A DNA stretch of 64,000 bases, taken from Rhodothermales bacterium (lineage in GTDB: Bacteria; Bacteroidota; Rhodothermia; Rhodothermales; Bin80). Within the stretch, counting starts at the first letter, position 1; each line of letters opens with the position of its first letter. The notes beneath the pieces are model-generated. The model searched no databases. It was not told the origin of the DNA and was given only the letters and a program-made list of their open reading frames with translations. Location of the stretch: assembly GCA_951812585.1 (NCBI GenBank), contig OX638318.1:524819-588818 (forward strand), read 5' to 3'. This document shows positions 10,954 through 20,005 of this stretch, in pieces. Position numbers and translations under genes: made by a program.

Positions 10954-13413
10954 ATGCATCGTGCAGCGCTCTTACTGCTGATTGCCACGCTCGTCGCGAG
11001 CTGTTCCCCCCGCGTAGACTTCAATGCCGATATCCGGCCCATCCTCAACGAGCGTTGTGTGGACTGCCATGGCGGAATCCGCCGGCAAGGCGACCTGAAC
11101 CTGTTGTTTCGGTCGGAGGCGTTGGCCGAAGCTGAGTCCGGGCTGCCCGCAGTCGTTCCGGGCAAGCCCAACGCCAGCGAACTCATCCGCCGCGTCAGCC
11201 ACGGGAATCCCGAAGTGCGCATGCCGCAAGAAGGCCATGCGCTTTCCAAGGGCGAGGTGCGCATGCTGCGCCAGTGGATCAGGGCCGGGGCGCCGTGGGA
11301 CGCGCATTGGGCCTACGTTGCACCCGAACGACCTGCATTGCCCGCCATCAAGCAGAGCGAATGGCCGCAGCAAGACTTGGATCGATTCGTACTCGCAAAG
11401 CTTGAAGATCAGGCGCTAGAGCCTTCGCCGCCCGCGGCATGCCCTACGCTGGTACGTCGCGTGACGCTCGACCTGATCGGGCTGGCTGCAACGCCTGACG
11501 ATGTAGCATCCGTCTGCGAGGGCGTCACCACCTACGAAGCCTACGTCGAAAAACTCCTAGATTCGCCGCACTACGGCGAACGCTGGGCGGCTATGTGGCT
11601 GGACCTGGCGCGCTATGCCGACTCGAAGGGCTACGAAAAGGACATCGGCCGCACCATCTGGCGCTACCGGGACTGGGTGGTGGACGCCTTCAATGCGGAC
11701 ATGCCCTTTGATCAATTCACTGTAGAACAGCTGGCCGGGGACCTGCTTCCCGCACCGACCGAAGATCAGCTCATCGCCACAGCCTTCAACCGCAACACGA
11801 TGACCAATACGGAAGGCGGCACGGACGATGAGGAATTTCGCGTGGCAGCTGTAGTGGACCGTGTCAACACCACCTGGGAGGTATGGCAGGGCACCTCGTT
11901 TGCGTGCGTGCAGTGCCACGGCCATCCGTATGATCCGTTCCGGCATGCGGAGTACTACCAGTTCTTCGCCTTCTTCAACAACACTGTCGACCGCGACTAC
12001 GACGACGAGTATCCGACGTTGCCGCGCTTTGACGCCGAGACGACGGCGGCAGGCACTGCGCTGATGGAGGAGTGGGAACGCCTGGACCAGGAAATTCTGC
12101 GCATTGCCCTGGAAGACTCCATCGCGCGCGCACGCCGCGAATGGGAAGCACTGCTGGATCGCCCGGAGGTCATTGGAAGAGTGCGCAACATGCTGCAGAA
12201 CGAGGTGCGGCGCGTGGCGCTGACACCTGAGATCGAACGCGACGCGGCGCAGCAGACGCTGATCGCTTCAGTCTATGCCGATATCAGTACGGACTCACGC
12301 CTGGAGATCCTGCGTAAGCGCCGCAGCGAAGTGCGCCAGGAGATCAATGTGCTGTCTCCGCTCCAAACGCCTATTATGCGCGAACTGCCGCAGCACAAGC
12401 AGCGCAAGACCTATGTCTTCGAACGGGGCAGCTTCCTTACGCGCGGCAAAGCCGTGACCGCCGGCACGCCCCAAGCGCTTCCACCACTTCCAGACAGCGC
12501 GCCGCGGAACCGGCTAGGGATGGCACAGTGGCTGGTCAGCGAGGAAAATCCGCTCACTGCCCGCGTGACGGTGAACCGCTTCTGGGAGCAGCTGTTCGGC
12601 ACCGGTATCGTAGAGTCACTGGAAGACTTCGGTACGCAGGGCTATGCGCCGTCCCATCCAGACCTGCTGGACCACTTGGCGGTGACGTTCAGAGAGGACC
12701 AGGCATGGAGCGTCAAGGACCTCTTGCGCACCCTGGTGACCTCGGCAACGTACCAGCAATCATCGCACATCACGCCTCTCCTGCTGGAGCTGGATCCGTA
12801 CAATCGACTCCTGGCCCGCGGACCGCGCTTCAGGCTGACTGCGGAGCAGATCCGGGACCAGGCACTTTTTGTCAGCGGCCTCCTGAGCACGCGGATGCAT
12901 GGACCACCTGTCATGCCACCCCAACCCGAAGGTTTGTGGAACAATCCATACGACAGCAGGCAATGGCAAACGAGCGAAGGCGAAGACCGCTATCGACGCG
13001 CGCTCTACACCTACTGGCGGCGTACAATTCCGTACCCCTCAATGGTCACCTTCGATAGCCCCACGCGCGAGTTTTGCCTTTCCCGGCGGCTGCGCACCAA
13101 TACGCCGCTACAGGCGCTGGTAGGGCTTAACGATCCCGTCTATGTGGAGGCTGCGCAGGCATTGGCGCGGCGTATGGAAACGCGCGCGGAGGGTGCGCAG
13201 GAACAACTGGCGGAAGGCTACAGGCTGGCGCTGAGCCGCGCACCGGCACCAGCGGCGCTGGCGGAGCTTACTGCGCTCTACGACAAAGCCCTAGCCCATT
13301 ATGAGAATAGTCCTGAAGACGCGCCGACGATGGGCAGCACGGCCCACCAGGCTGCCTTGGCGATGGCCGCCAGCGCTATAATGAACCTTGACAGCTTTGT
13401 AACGAAGGAATGA
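10954..13413 (+). CDS. PSCyt1-DUF1549-DUF1553 two-haem lipoprotein without LamG
   Basis: An 819-residue member of the same family with lipobox LVASC (C17), a PSCyt1 haem motif C35-V-D-C38-H39, DUF1549 with a second haem-type motif [12 protein letters not shown], and C-terminal DUF1553 ([34 protein letters not shown]). Where the paralogues carry LamG it has instead a roughly 110-residue charged, probably helical linker (about residues 360-480), which explains the shorter length. It is clearly more diverged than the other copies. The ATG overlaps nothing upstream; the stop overlaps the next DUF1501 start as ATGA. It opens the second operon, which continues to the sulfatase. Confidence 0.93.
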   Translation: MHRAALLLLIATLVASCSPRVDFNADIRPILNERCVDCHGGIRRQGDLNLLFRSEALAEAESGLPAVVPGKPNASELIRRVSHGNPEVRMPQEGHALSKGEVRMLRQWIRAGAPWDAHWAYVAPERPALPAIKQSEWPQQDLDRFVLAKLEDQALEPSPPAACPTLVRRVTLDLIGLAATPDDVASVCEGVTTYEAYVEKLLDSPHYGERWAAMWLDLARYADSKGYEKDIGRTIWRYRDWVVDAFNADMPFDQFTVEQLAGDLLPAPTEDQLIATAFNRNTMTNTEGGTDDEEFRVAAVVDRVNTTWEVWQGTSFACVQCHGHPYDPFRHAEYYQFFAFFNNTVDRDYDDEYPTLPRFDAETTAAGTALMEEWERLDQEILRIALEDSIARARREWEALLDRPEVIGRVRNMLQNEVRRVALTPEIERDAAQQTLIASVYADISTDSRLEILRKRRSEVRQEINVLSPLQTPIMRELPQHKQRKTYVFERGSFLTRGKAVTAGTPQALPPLPDSAPRNRLGMAQWLVSEENPLTARVTVNRFWEQLFGTGIVESLEDFGTQGYAPSHPDLLDHLAVTFREDQAWSVKDLLRTLVTSATYQQSSHITPLLLELDPYNRLLARGPRFRLTAEQIRDQALFVSGLLSTRMHGPPVMPPQPEGLWNNPYDSRQWQTSEGEDRYRRALYTYWRRTIPYPSMVTFDSPTREFCLSRRLRTNTPLQALVGLNDPVYVEAAQALARRMETRAEGAQEQLAEGYRLALSRAPAPAALAELTALYDKALAHYENSPEDAPTMGSTAHQAALAMAASAIMNLDSFVTKE

Positions 13414-14858
13414 CTCTGGTTCGCGAAGCCCAGCATGCCTACCTGGGACATGTCACACGCCGCCACTTCTTGCGTACGGCTGGCACCGGCCTCGGAGCCG
13501 TCGCGCTCGCGTCACTAGGCATAAAATCCGCTCAGGCCGACCCGCTCGCACCGAGGCAGCCACACTTTGCGCCGCGCGCGAAGCGGGTCATCTTTTTGCA
13601 TATGGCCGGCGGGCCATCGTCACTGGAACTGTTCGACTACAAGCCCGACCTGGCCCGCTTGGATGGAGCGCGCTGCCCGGACTCGCTGCTCGAAGGTAAA
13701 CGGTTTGCGTTCATCCGCGGCGTACCCAAGATGCTAGGCCCGCAAGCGACCTTCAAGCAGCATGGGGAATCCGGTGCCTGGGTATCCAATCACCTGCCAC
13801 ACCTTGCGCAGACGGTGGACCGCATAGCCTTTCTCAAGGCGATGCACACGGACGAGTTCAACCATGCACCCGCACAGCTTCTGGTGCACTCGGGCAGTCC
13901 GCGCCTCGGACGGCCCAGCATGGGTGCCTGGGTAACCTACGGGCTGGGTACAGAGAACGCCAACCTGCCTGCTTTTGTCGTGCTGCTATCCGGTGGGGCG
14001 GCGCCCGACGCGGGGGCAAGCGTATACGGCAGCGGTTTCTTGCCCACGGTGTACCAGGGCGTGCAGTGCCGCTCAAAAGGCGATCCCGTGCTGTTCTTGA
14101 ATGATCCTGAAGGGATACCGCGCGATTTGCGCCGCGCGTCCATCCGGGCAATCAACCGCATCAATGCGCAGCAGCACGCCGAAGTCGGAGATCCTGAAAT
14201 CCTGACCCGCATTGCGCAATACGAGATGGCGTTCAGGATGCAGACCTCCGTGCCCGAGGCGATGGATATCGGGCAGGAACCTGCCTATATCCACGAGCTG
14301 TACGGCACCGTGCCGGGAGAAACCGCCTTCAGCAATAACTGCCTGCTGGCGCGCCGACTGGTGGAGCGCGGCGTGCGCTTTGTACAGCTATTTCACTGGG
14401 GTTGGGATTCGCACGGCGCAGGTGCCAGCGAAGCGCTCAACGATGGCTTCCTGAAGCGCTGCAAAGAAACGGATCGCCCCGTGGCTGCGCTGCTAAAAGA
14501 TCTGGAGCAGCGCGGTTTGCTGGACGATACCCTCATCATCTGGGGCGGAGAGTTCGGACGCACGCCGATGCTGGAAAACCGCTCGGGCACGGACAATCCT
14601 TTTGTAGGGCGCGACCACCATAGTGATGCGTACACGATGTGGCTTGCCGGCGGCGGCGTCAAGGGCGGCATTACGCACGGCGCCACTGACCCCATAGGCT
14701 ACAGCGGCATCAGCGGCCAGGTCCATATCCACGACCTGCAAGCAACCATATTGGACCTCTTGGGATTTGATCATCTGCGGCTCACCTATCCATTTCAGGG
14801 TCGCGACTTTCGTTTGACTGATGTGCACGGCGAAGTCGTGCGCGAAGTGCTCGCCTGA
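13410..14858 (+). CDS. DUF1501 family Tat-exported protein
   Basis: A 482-residue DUF1501 protein with a Tat signal (R17-R18 in TRRHFLRTAG, then a hydrophobic segment ending near KSAQA), probably cleaved by signal peptidase and not lipidated. The family motifs are LHMAGGPSSLELFDYKP, FHWGWDSHGA, WGGEFGRTPM and GRDHHSDAYTMW. The last two differ from the other two copies (NY replaced by PM, PRCF replaced by SDAY), so it belongs to the more divergent pair with the gene at 10954. The coding region begins inside the upstream stop (ATGA) and ends four bases before the next start, which implies co-translation. Confidence 0.92.
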   Translation: MTLVREAQHAYLGHVTRRHFLRTAGTGLGAVALASLGIKSAQADPLAPRQPHFAPRAKRVIFLHMAGGPSSLELFDYKPDLARLDGARCPDSLLEGKRFAFIRGVPKMLGPQATFKQHGESGAWVSNHLPHLAQTVDRIAFLKAMHTDEFNHAPAQLLVHSGSPRLGRPSMGAWVTYGLGTENANLPAFVVLLSGGAAPDAGASVYGSGFLPTVYQGVQCRSKGDPVLFLNDPEGIPRDLRRASIRAINRINAQQHAEVGDPEILTRIAQYEMAFRMQTSVPEAMDIGQEPAYIHELYGTVPGETAFSNNCLLARRLVERGVRFVQLFHWGWDSHGAGASEALNDGFLKRCKETDRPVAALLKDLEQRGLLDDTLIIWGGEFGRTPMLENRSGTDNPFVGRDHHSDAYTMWLAGGGVKGGITHGATDPIGYSGISGQVHIHDLQATILDLLGFDHLRLTYPFQGRDFRLTDVHGEVVREVLA

Positions 14859-14862
14859 ATCC

Positions 14863-16371
14863 ATGACAAAGAAGGCCCTGATCAGCCTTGCCGCAGGACT
14901 AGCGTGGCTGCTCCTCATGCTCATACTGGTGCCCGGCAGCGGGCGTCCGTCGGACTTTTCGCTATTTCTGGGGCGGTTCCATCCGGTTGCCGTGCACCTG
15001 CCAATCGGCATCCTCTTCATGGGTGTGCTCCTGGAGGTTCTTTCTCGGCGCTGGAGCAGACTGGAAATGCCCGTGCTCGTGCTGCTCTATGCGGGTGCCT
15101 GGACCGCTATCATGGCCGCAGTGGTGGGCCTCTACCTCGCGCAGGGCGGTGGCTACGATACCGGCACGCTGGCATGGCACAAGCGTCTGGGCGTACTGAT
15201 CGCGATTGCGGCCAGCGCCGCCTGTGCACTGAAGGCATGGCCCGACATAGCTCAGCGGCCGGCTACAAAACAGGAAGGGCACGGATATCTTGCTTCGGTC
15301 GGCGCCCTCGTTCTGTTCGTCGCCCTTGCGGGGCACATGGGCGGAAAGCTGACCCATGGCGACGACTTTCTGACACGCTATATGCCGGATGGACTGCGGG
15401 CCTTGGGAGGCCTGCCTGACAAGGATGATATCGGCATGCTGCAGCTCGAGGATCCCACCGCAACCTCCACCTTTGACGCCCTGATTGCGCCTGTGCTTTC
15501 GGACAAGTGTGAGAGCTGCCACCGGGAAGGCCGCGCGCGGGGCGGACTCGCCCTTGACACGCAAGAAAGCCTGATGGCGGGCGGCGATGATGGCCCCGTG
15601 ATCGTTGCGGGACGCGCCGACGAAAGCGCGCTGGTGCATCGGCTCTGGCTGCCCCTGTACGCTGACGATCACATGCCGCCGGAGGGCAGCCCGCAGCTTA
15701 CCGTGGCCGAAGCTGAGCTCATTCGGTGGTGGATCGACAGCGGCGCTTCATTTGAGGTGATGCTGACCGACGCCGAGGTTACGCCCGTCGTGCGGTCCAT
15801 CCTGGACAGCTACGGGCTGGACGAAATCAAAACCGGCATCTTCGCACTGGATATCGCCCCGGCGGATTCCAACGACATCGCGGCGCTGCGAGCCGTGGGG
15901 GTAGCCGTGACCGCGCTTGCTGAGGATGTACCCTTCTTGCAGGTGCGTTGCACCGATGTGGACGTTTGCACTACGGACGATTTTGTGCGGGCCTTGCGCC
16001 CGGTGGCGCGCAATGTGGCCTGGCTTGATCTGGGGCGCACCAATGTAGGCGACAACATCTTCGGCATTATAAATGATCTTCCGCATCTGACGCGCCTCTA
16101 CCTGCAGCAGACCCAGATCACCGACGAAGGGCTGACAAGCCTAGAAGGGCTGGAGTTCCTGGAGTACCTGAACCTGTTCGGCACCAGCGTGGGCGACGCA
16201 GGCGTGGACCACCTGGCAGATCTGCCCGCCCTGCGGTCGCTATACCTCTGGCAGACAAGCGTCACAGATTCAGCAGTCGCTGCGCTGCAGGCGGCTGCGC
16301 CCAACCTGTATATCAACACAGGGCTGAGTCTTGAGCCTGTAGTCACCGAAGAACCCGAAGAATCCGAATGA
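14863..16371 (+). CDS. membrane-anchored cytochrome-domain protein with C-terminal leucine-rich repeats
   Basis: A 502-residue protein. The N-terminal 150 or so residues hold about four membrane helices, including the segment FLGRFHPVAVHLPIGILFMG typical of DUF2231-like membrane domains found with planctomycete cytochromes. A PSCyt1-like domain follows with the haem motif CESCH and the later MPPEG signature. The last third has leucine-rich repeats of the type LTRLYLQQTQITDEGLTSL. The start was set at ATG 14863, four bases after the DUF1501 stop, because an in-frame upstream ATG at 14821 would lie inside that gene. The stop overlaps the sulfatase start (ATGA). It may be the membrane partner that receives electrons from the haem lipoproteins; that is inference from domain content and operon position. 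Confidence 0.88.
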   Translation: MTKKALISLAAGLAWLLLMLILVPGSGRPSDFSLFLGRFHPVAVHLPIGILFMGVLLEVLSRRWSRLEMPVLVLLYAGAWTAIMAAVVGLYLAQGGGYDTGTLAWHKRLGVLIAIAASAACALKAWPDIAQRPATKQEGHGYLASVGALVLFVALAGHMGGKLTHGDDFLTRYMPDGLRALGGLPDKDDIGMLQLEDPTATSTFDALIAPVLSDKCESCHREGRARGGLALDTQESLMAGGDDGPVIVAGRADESALVHRLWLPLYADDHMPPEGSPQLTVAEAELIRWWIDSGASFEVMLTDAEVTPVVRSILDSYGLDEIKTGIFALDIAPADSNDIAALRAVGVAVTALAEDVPFLQVRCTDVDVCTTDDFVRALRPVARNVAWLDLGRTNVGDNIFGIINDLPHLTRLYLQQTQITDEGLTSLEGLEFLEYLNLFGTSVGDAGVDHLADLPALRSLYLWQTSVTDSAVAALQAAAPNLYINTGLSLEPVVTEEPEESE

Positions 16372-18116
16372 GATTTTGGCCACTACTGCTATGCCTTGTG
16401 CTTGGATGCACCACGGCAGATCGCGATGCTTTCGTAACGCAGCCCCCTGTTCCTGATCGCCCCAACATTGTATGGATCTCTGCTGAGGACATGGGTCCGC
16501 GACTTGGATCCTACGGTGATTATATAGCACGCACGCCAAATCTGGATGTGCTGGCTGCCCAAGGCACGCGTTACACGCGCGTCTTTACGACCGCCGGTGT
16601 GTGCTCTCCGAGCCGCGCGGCGATCATCACGGGGATGCACCAGGTCTCCTTGGGTGCACAGCATATGCGAACCTTGTCGGGTGCACCCTTCGCACCGGAG
16701 CCTGCGCCGTATTCCGTAGTGCCACCCCATTATGTAAAGACGTTCACGGAATACTTGCGCGCCGCGGGATATTACACCACCAACAACGGCAAGGAGGATT
16801 ACCAGTTTGAGACGCCGGCGACCGCATGGGACGAGTCCAGCAGCAATGCACACTGGCGCAACCGCCCGCACGCGGACCAGCCCTTCTTTGCGGTATTCAA
16901 CTTCCTTACCACGCACGAAAGCCGCATCTGGCCCGACCCGCAAGCGGCCTTTCGCGCCATGGGGCTGCCGGAAGCGCTGGCCCATGCGGCGCCGGATCCG
17001 CTCGTAACGGATCCGGCTGCGGTGGAGGTGCCGCCCTACTACCCGGATACCCCAGTCGTGCGCCGGGACATCGCGCAGCATTATGACAACATCAACAGGA
17101 TGGATGCGCAGGCGGGCAGAATCCTGCGACAGCTGGAGGAAGACGGACTGTTGGAGAATACGGTGGTGTTCTTCTGGAGCGACCACGGCGATGGCCTGCC
17201 ACGGCACAAACGCTGGGTGTACGACTCTGGCCTGCATGTGCCCCTGATCATTCATGTGCCGGGTCAGTCGCCTGCCGTCGATGATCAGCTGGTTAGCTTT
17301 TTGGACTTGGCGCCAACGGTGCTTTCGCTGGCGGGTGTGGAACCTCCGGCGCATATGCAGGGCCGCGCGCTCCTCGGCGCGTATGCAGACAACAAACCCA
17401 CGCATACGTACCTCTTCGCGGCGCGTGATCGCTTTGATGAGCAGTACGATATGGTGCGCGCAGCCAGGGATCACAGGTACAAGTATATCCGCAACTACCG
17501 CCCCGAGAAGCCTTATGTGTTGTGGATGGCCTATGCCAACGTCATGCCCACGATGCAAGAGCTCTTTCGTCTGAATCAGGAGGGCCGGCTGGACTCCGTT
17601 CAAGCGCTGTGGATGCGCAGCAAGCGTCCGGTGCACGAGCTGTATGACGTTCAAGAGGATCCCCACGAGACGCGCAATCTAGCTTATGACCCTGCGCACC
17701 AGGACATCCTTGTGCGCATGCAGCGGGCGTTGGACTCGTGGATGACTGCCAGTGGAGACTATGGCCTGTCTTCGGAGCTTGATATGGTAGAATCTATGTG
17801 GCCGGGTGGCGTGCAGCCTAAGACGCAGCCCGTCGCCATCATCCCACGGGCCACCATGCGCACGGGGCTTACGGCAGAGGGGCTCAATCCCACCGCGAGC
17901 GGCGGCACGTTCGACGCGCCCATCGAGCTGGAGATGTACAGTCCTACGCAGGGGGCTTCCATTACGTACTCTGCGGGCGGCCCGTGGAGGCTTTACCACG
18001 CGCCGATCACGGTATCTGTTACGACAACGATTAGAGCCAAGGCCATCCGGTACGGATTTGAAGAGAGCGCGGTCATCGAGGCTCTGGTGGCCATCAACCC
18101 ACCAGAATCCGAGTAG
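16368..18116 (+). CDS. sulfatase lipoprotein with C-terminal chitobiase-like domain
   Basis: A 582-residue type I sulfatase. The lipobox is LVLGC (C14). The formylglycine signature C79-S-P81-S82-R83 is intact, so the Cys should be converted by a formylglycine-generating enzyme or anaerobic maturase encoded elsewhere. Metal-site segments include NIVWISAEDMG and FFWSDHGDGLPRHKRW, and KRPVHELYDVQEDPHETRNL is the usual end of the catalytic domain. The last 75 residues resemble a chitobiase/hexosaminidase C-terminal beta-sandwich (CHB_HEX_C_1 type). The likely substrate is a sulfated glycan; the exact sugar cannot be read from the sequence. It is the last gene of the second PSCyt/DUF1501 operon, coupled by ATGA, which ties that system to sulfated polysaccharide breakdown. 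Confidence 0.93.
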   Translation: MRFWPLLLCLVLGCTTADRDAFVTQPPVPDRPNIVWISAEDMGPRLGSYGDYIARTPNLDVLAAQGTRYTRVFTTAGVCSPSRAAIITGMHQVSLGAQHMRTLSGAPFAPEPAPYSVVPPHYVKTFTEYLRAAGYYTTNNGKEDYQFETPATAWDESSSNAHWRNRPHADQPFFAVFNFLTTHESRIWPDPQAAFRAMGLPEALAHAAPDPLVTDPAAVEVPPYYPDTPVVRRDIAQHYDNINRMDAQAGRILRQLEEDGLLENTVVFFWSDHGDGLPRHKRWVYDSGLHVPLIIHVPGQSPAVDDQLVSFLDLAPTVLSLAGVEPPAHMQGRALLGAYADNKPTHTYLFAARDRFDEQYDMVRAARDHRYKYIRNYRPEKPYVLWMAYANVMPTMQELFRLNQEGRLDSVQALWMRSKRPVHELYDVQEDPHETRNLAYDPAHQDILVRMQRALDSWMTASGDYGLSSELDMVESMWPGGVQPKTQPVAIIPRATMRTGLTAEGLNPTASGGTFDAPIELEMYSPTQGASITYSAGGPWRLYHAPITVSVTTTIRAKAIRYGFEESAVIEALVAINPPESE

Positions 18117-18355
18117 TGGGTGGTGCTGCGATTCTCGGCAGATCCGCGAGCAAACAGGCAGGAAGCGGCAAAGCCTTGGCTATGCGTACAGGCATTGGCA
18201 AGCCGTGGCCAAGCGTGCGGCCACCGTCGTGGCTGCATTGCGCCAGTGTGCCCATGGCTTTGATTTGCGGCTCTTCTAACGCGATGGTGCATGCTGCGCG
18301 GCGTGTGCATGGATAGGATGCAGACCAGACCCGTCGGCCAACAAGACGCTTGAGC

Positions 18356-19759
18356 ATGGATCCCGCGCTCTCGCAATCTATTGTCGCGCGCCTGGACGCG
18401 ATCAATGAGTTTGATCGCGAACCGGTAAGGAAGGGTCGGCTACAAGGCTTGGGCAGCTTCGCAGGCCTCTACGCAGGAGAGCATGTCGCAGGCACAGAGT
18501 TCGTTATTGGACCCCTGTTTGTAGCACACGGCGTAGCCGCCGGGGATCTCATCACTGGGCTCTTGGTGGGCAACCTCCTCGCCGTACTCTCGTGGGCCTT
18601 CATCTGCGCGCCGATTGCTGTCGGGACGCGGCTGAACCTGTACTGGAAGCTTCGCAAGATCGTAGGCCCCCGGCTGCTGGTCGCCTACAATATTGTCAAC
18701 GCGCTGATGTTCTGCTTTCTGGCGGGTGCCATGATCAGCGTAGCAGCCACCGCGGTTGGCATCCCCTTTGACATGAACATGCCCGCGCTAAGCGACCGCT
18801 ATCCCGTTAGCGCCGGCTGGGTCATCACGGTGCTGCTGGTGGGCGGTGTGGTCACCACGGTGGCCATCCTGGGCTTCGAGAAGATCGCATACTTTTCCAA
18901 GGTCGCCGCACCGTGGCTTCTCCTTGTCTTTGTTGCCAGCGCGCTCGCCGTGCTGCCCGATTTGGGCGTGCATTCCGCAGGCGACTTCTGGCGCGTGGCC
19001 AATGAGAAGATCTGGACCGGCGTGCCCATGGAAGGCCGCACACGCTTTACCTTCTGGCATGTTGCTTTTTTTGCATGGTTTGCGAACATGGCCATGCACA
19101 TCGGCATGGCTGACATGACGCTGCTTCGGTACGCAAAGCGATGGCAGTACGGTTTTGCCAGCGCCTTCGGCATGTACCTGGGCCACTTCATAGCGTGGCT
19201 GGCCTCCGGCGTGCTGGTCGCCCTTGCGCTGCAGCAGGGCGGCGAAGTGGCGCCCGGGCCTATTGCATACCTCGGCGCTGGATTCGCGGGGCTCGCTGCA
19301 GTGGTTATCGCCGGCTGGACCACGGCTAACCCCACCATCTATCGCGCCGGCCTTGCCATGCAGACAGTGTCACCCAACTGGAAGCGCTGGAAGGTCACCC
19401 TGGCCGTCGGCGCGGTGACTTCTATCGCCGCGCTGTTTCCCGCGCTGATGATGCGGCTCTTGGATTTTGTGGCGTTGTATGGCCTGCTGCTTATGCCGAT
19501 GGGGGCCGTGATTTTTGCCGACTACTGGCTATTACCCCGGCTTGGAATGCAACAGGATTATGCAGCGCTGCGCGCACTCACCTTGAGCTGGCCCGCTGCC
19601 GCAGCATGGCTGCTCACGCTGGGTGCATGCCTGGCCTTAAACCAGACCTGGGGCGTTGAAATCTTCTTCCTGGGCCTCCCCGGATGGTTCATCGCGACGG
19701 GACTGTACCTTGTGTGCTGCCACTGGCAGCAGCGACGCCTGCCTGGTGCCTTGGCTTGA
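18356..19759 (+). CDS. NCS1-type (cytosine/purine/hydantoin) permease
   Basis: A 467-residue polytopic protein with about 12 predicted membrane helices. The N-terminal signature (SFAGLYAGEHVAGTEFVIGP, then NLYWKLRKIVGP) fits the nucleobase:cation symporter-1 family (Transp_cyt_pur). The start at ATG 18356 is preferred over a TTG six bases upstream. A 66-residue membrane protein follows 10 bases after the stop and L-rhamnose isomerase 35 bases after that, all on the same strand. That context suggests the substrate may not be a nucleobase, or that rhamnose use is linked to nucleoside or cofactor supply; neither can be settled here. The 239-base gap upstream carries an ATGGATAGGAT element at 18309-18319. 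Confidence 0.85.
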   Translation: MDPALSQSIVARLDAINEFDREPVRKGRLQGLGSFAGLYAGEHVAGTEFVIGPLFVAHGVAAGDLITGLLVGNLLAVLSWAFICAPIAVGTRLNLYWKLRKIVGPRLLVAYNIVNALMFCFLAGAMISVAATAVGIPFDMNMPALSDRYPVSAGWVITVLLVGGVVTTVAILGFEKIAYFSKVAAPWLLLVFVASALAVLPDLGVHSAGDFWRVANEKIWTGVPMEGRTRFTFWHVAFFAWFANMAMHIGMADMTLLRYAKRWQYGFASAFGMYLGHFIAWLASGVLVALALQQGGEVAPGPIAYLGAGFAGLAAVVIAGWTTANPTIYRAGLAMQTVSPNWKRWKVTLAVGAVTSIAALFPALMMRLLDFVALYGLLLMPMGAVIFADYWLLPRLGMQQDYAALRALTLSWPAAAAWLLTLGACLALNQTWGVEIFFLGLPGWFIATGLYLVCCHWQQRRLPGALA

Positions 19760-19769
19760 TCCACCCCTC

Positions 19770-19970
19770 ATGATGCGAATCCTCCTCATCGCTGCTTCAG
19801 TTGGTGGCCTGCTGCTCACCGTGGTGCCGGCTATGCTGGTCTTCTGGGGCGCTATTGCATTTCCGCTGCATGCCAAGCTGATGGCTGTTGGCACCTTGGC
19901 GTGGTTTGCCAGCGCTCCGCTTTGGATGAAGCGGGAGTCGGCTGAACCTTCATCAGAGACGCCTCTGTAA
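19770..19970 (+). CDS. small two-helix membrane protein
   Basis: A 66-residue protein with two predicted membrane helices (about residues 3-28 and 34-50) joined by a short loop, ending in a charged tail (MKRESAEPSSETPL). It starts with two consecutive ATGs (19770, 19773), 10 bases after the permease stop. I do not recognise the family. The spacing, strand and two-helix form suggest an accessory subunit or stabiliser of the permease, in the way small subunits accompany other transporters (compare DUF4212 at 44548). Codon use is similar to its neighbours. It could be overlooked by gene callers because of its length. Confidence 0.6.
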   Translation: MMRILLIAASVGGLLLTVVPAMLVFWGAIAFPLHAKLMAVGTLAWFASAPLWMKRESAEPSSETPL

Positions 19971-20005
19971 GGCCTCCCCTTGCACCTGTGGGGTGCACCA
20001 GTCCC

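Noticed and set aside
16389-17666. Antisense open frame of 425 codons inside the sulfatase gene
   Set aside because: The sulfatase frame has clear catalytic motifs; the antisense product has no recognisable domain.
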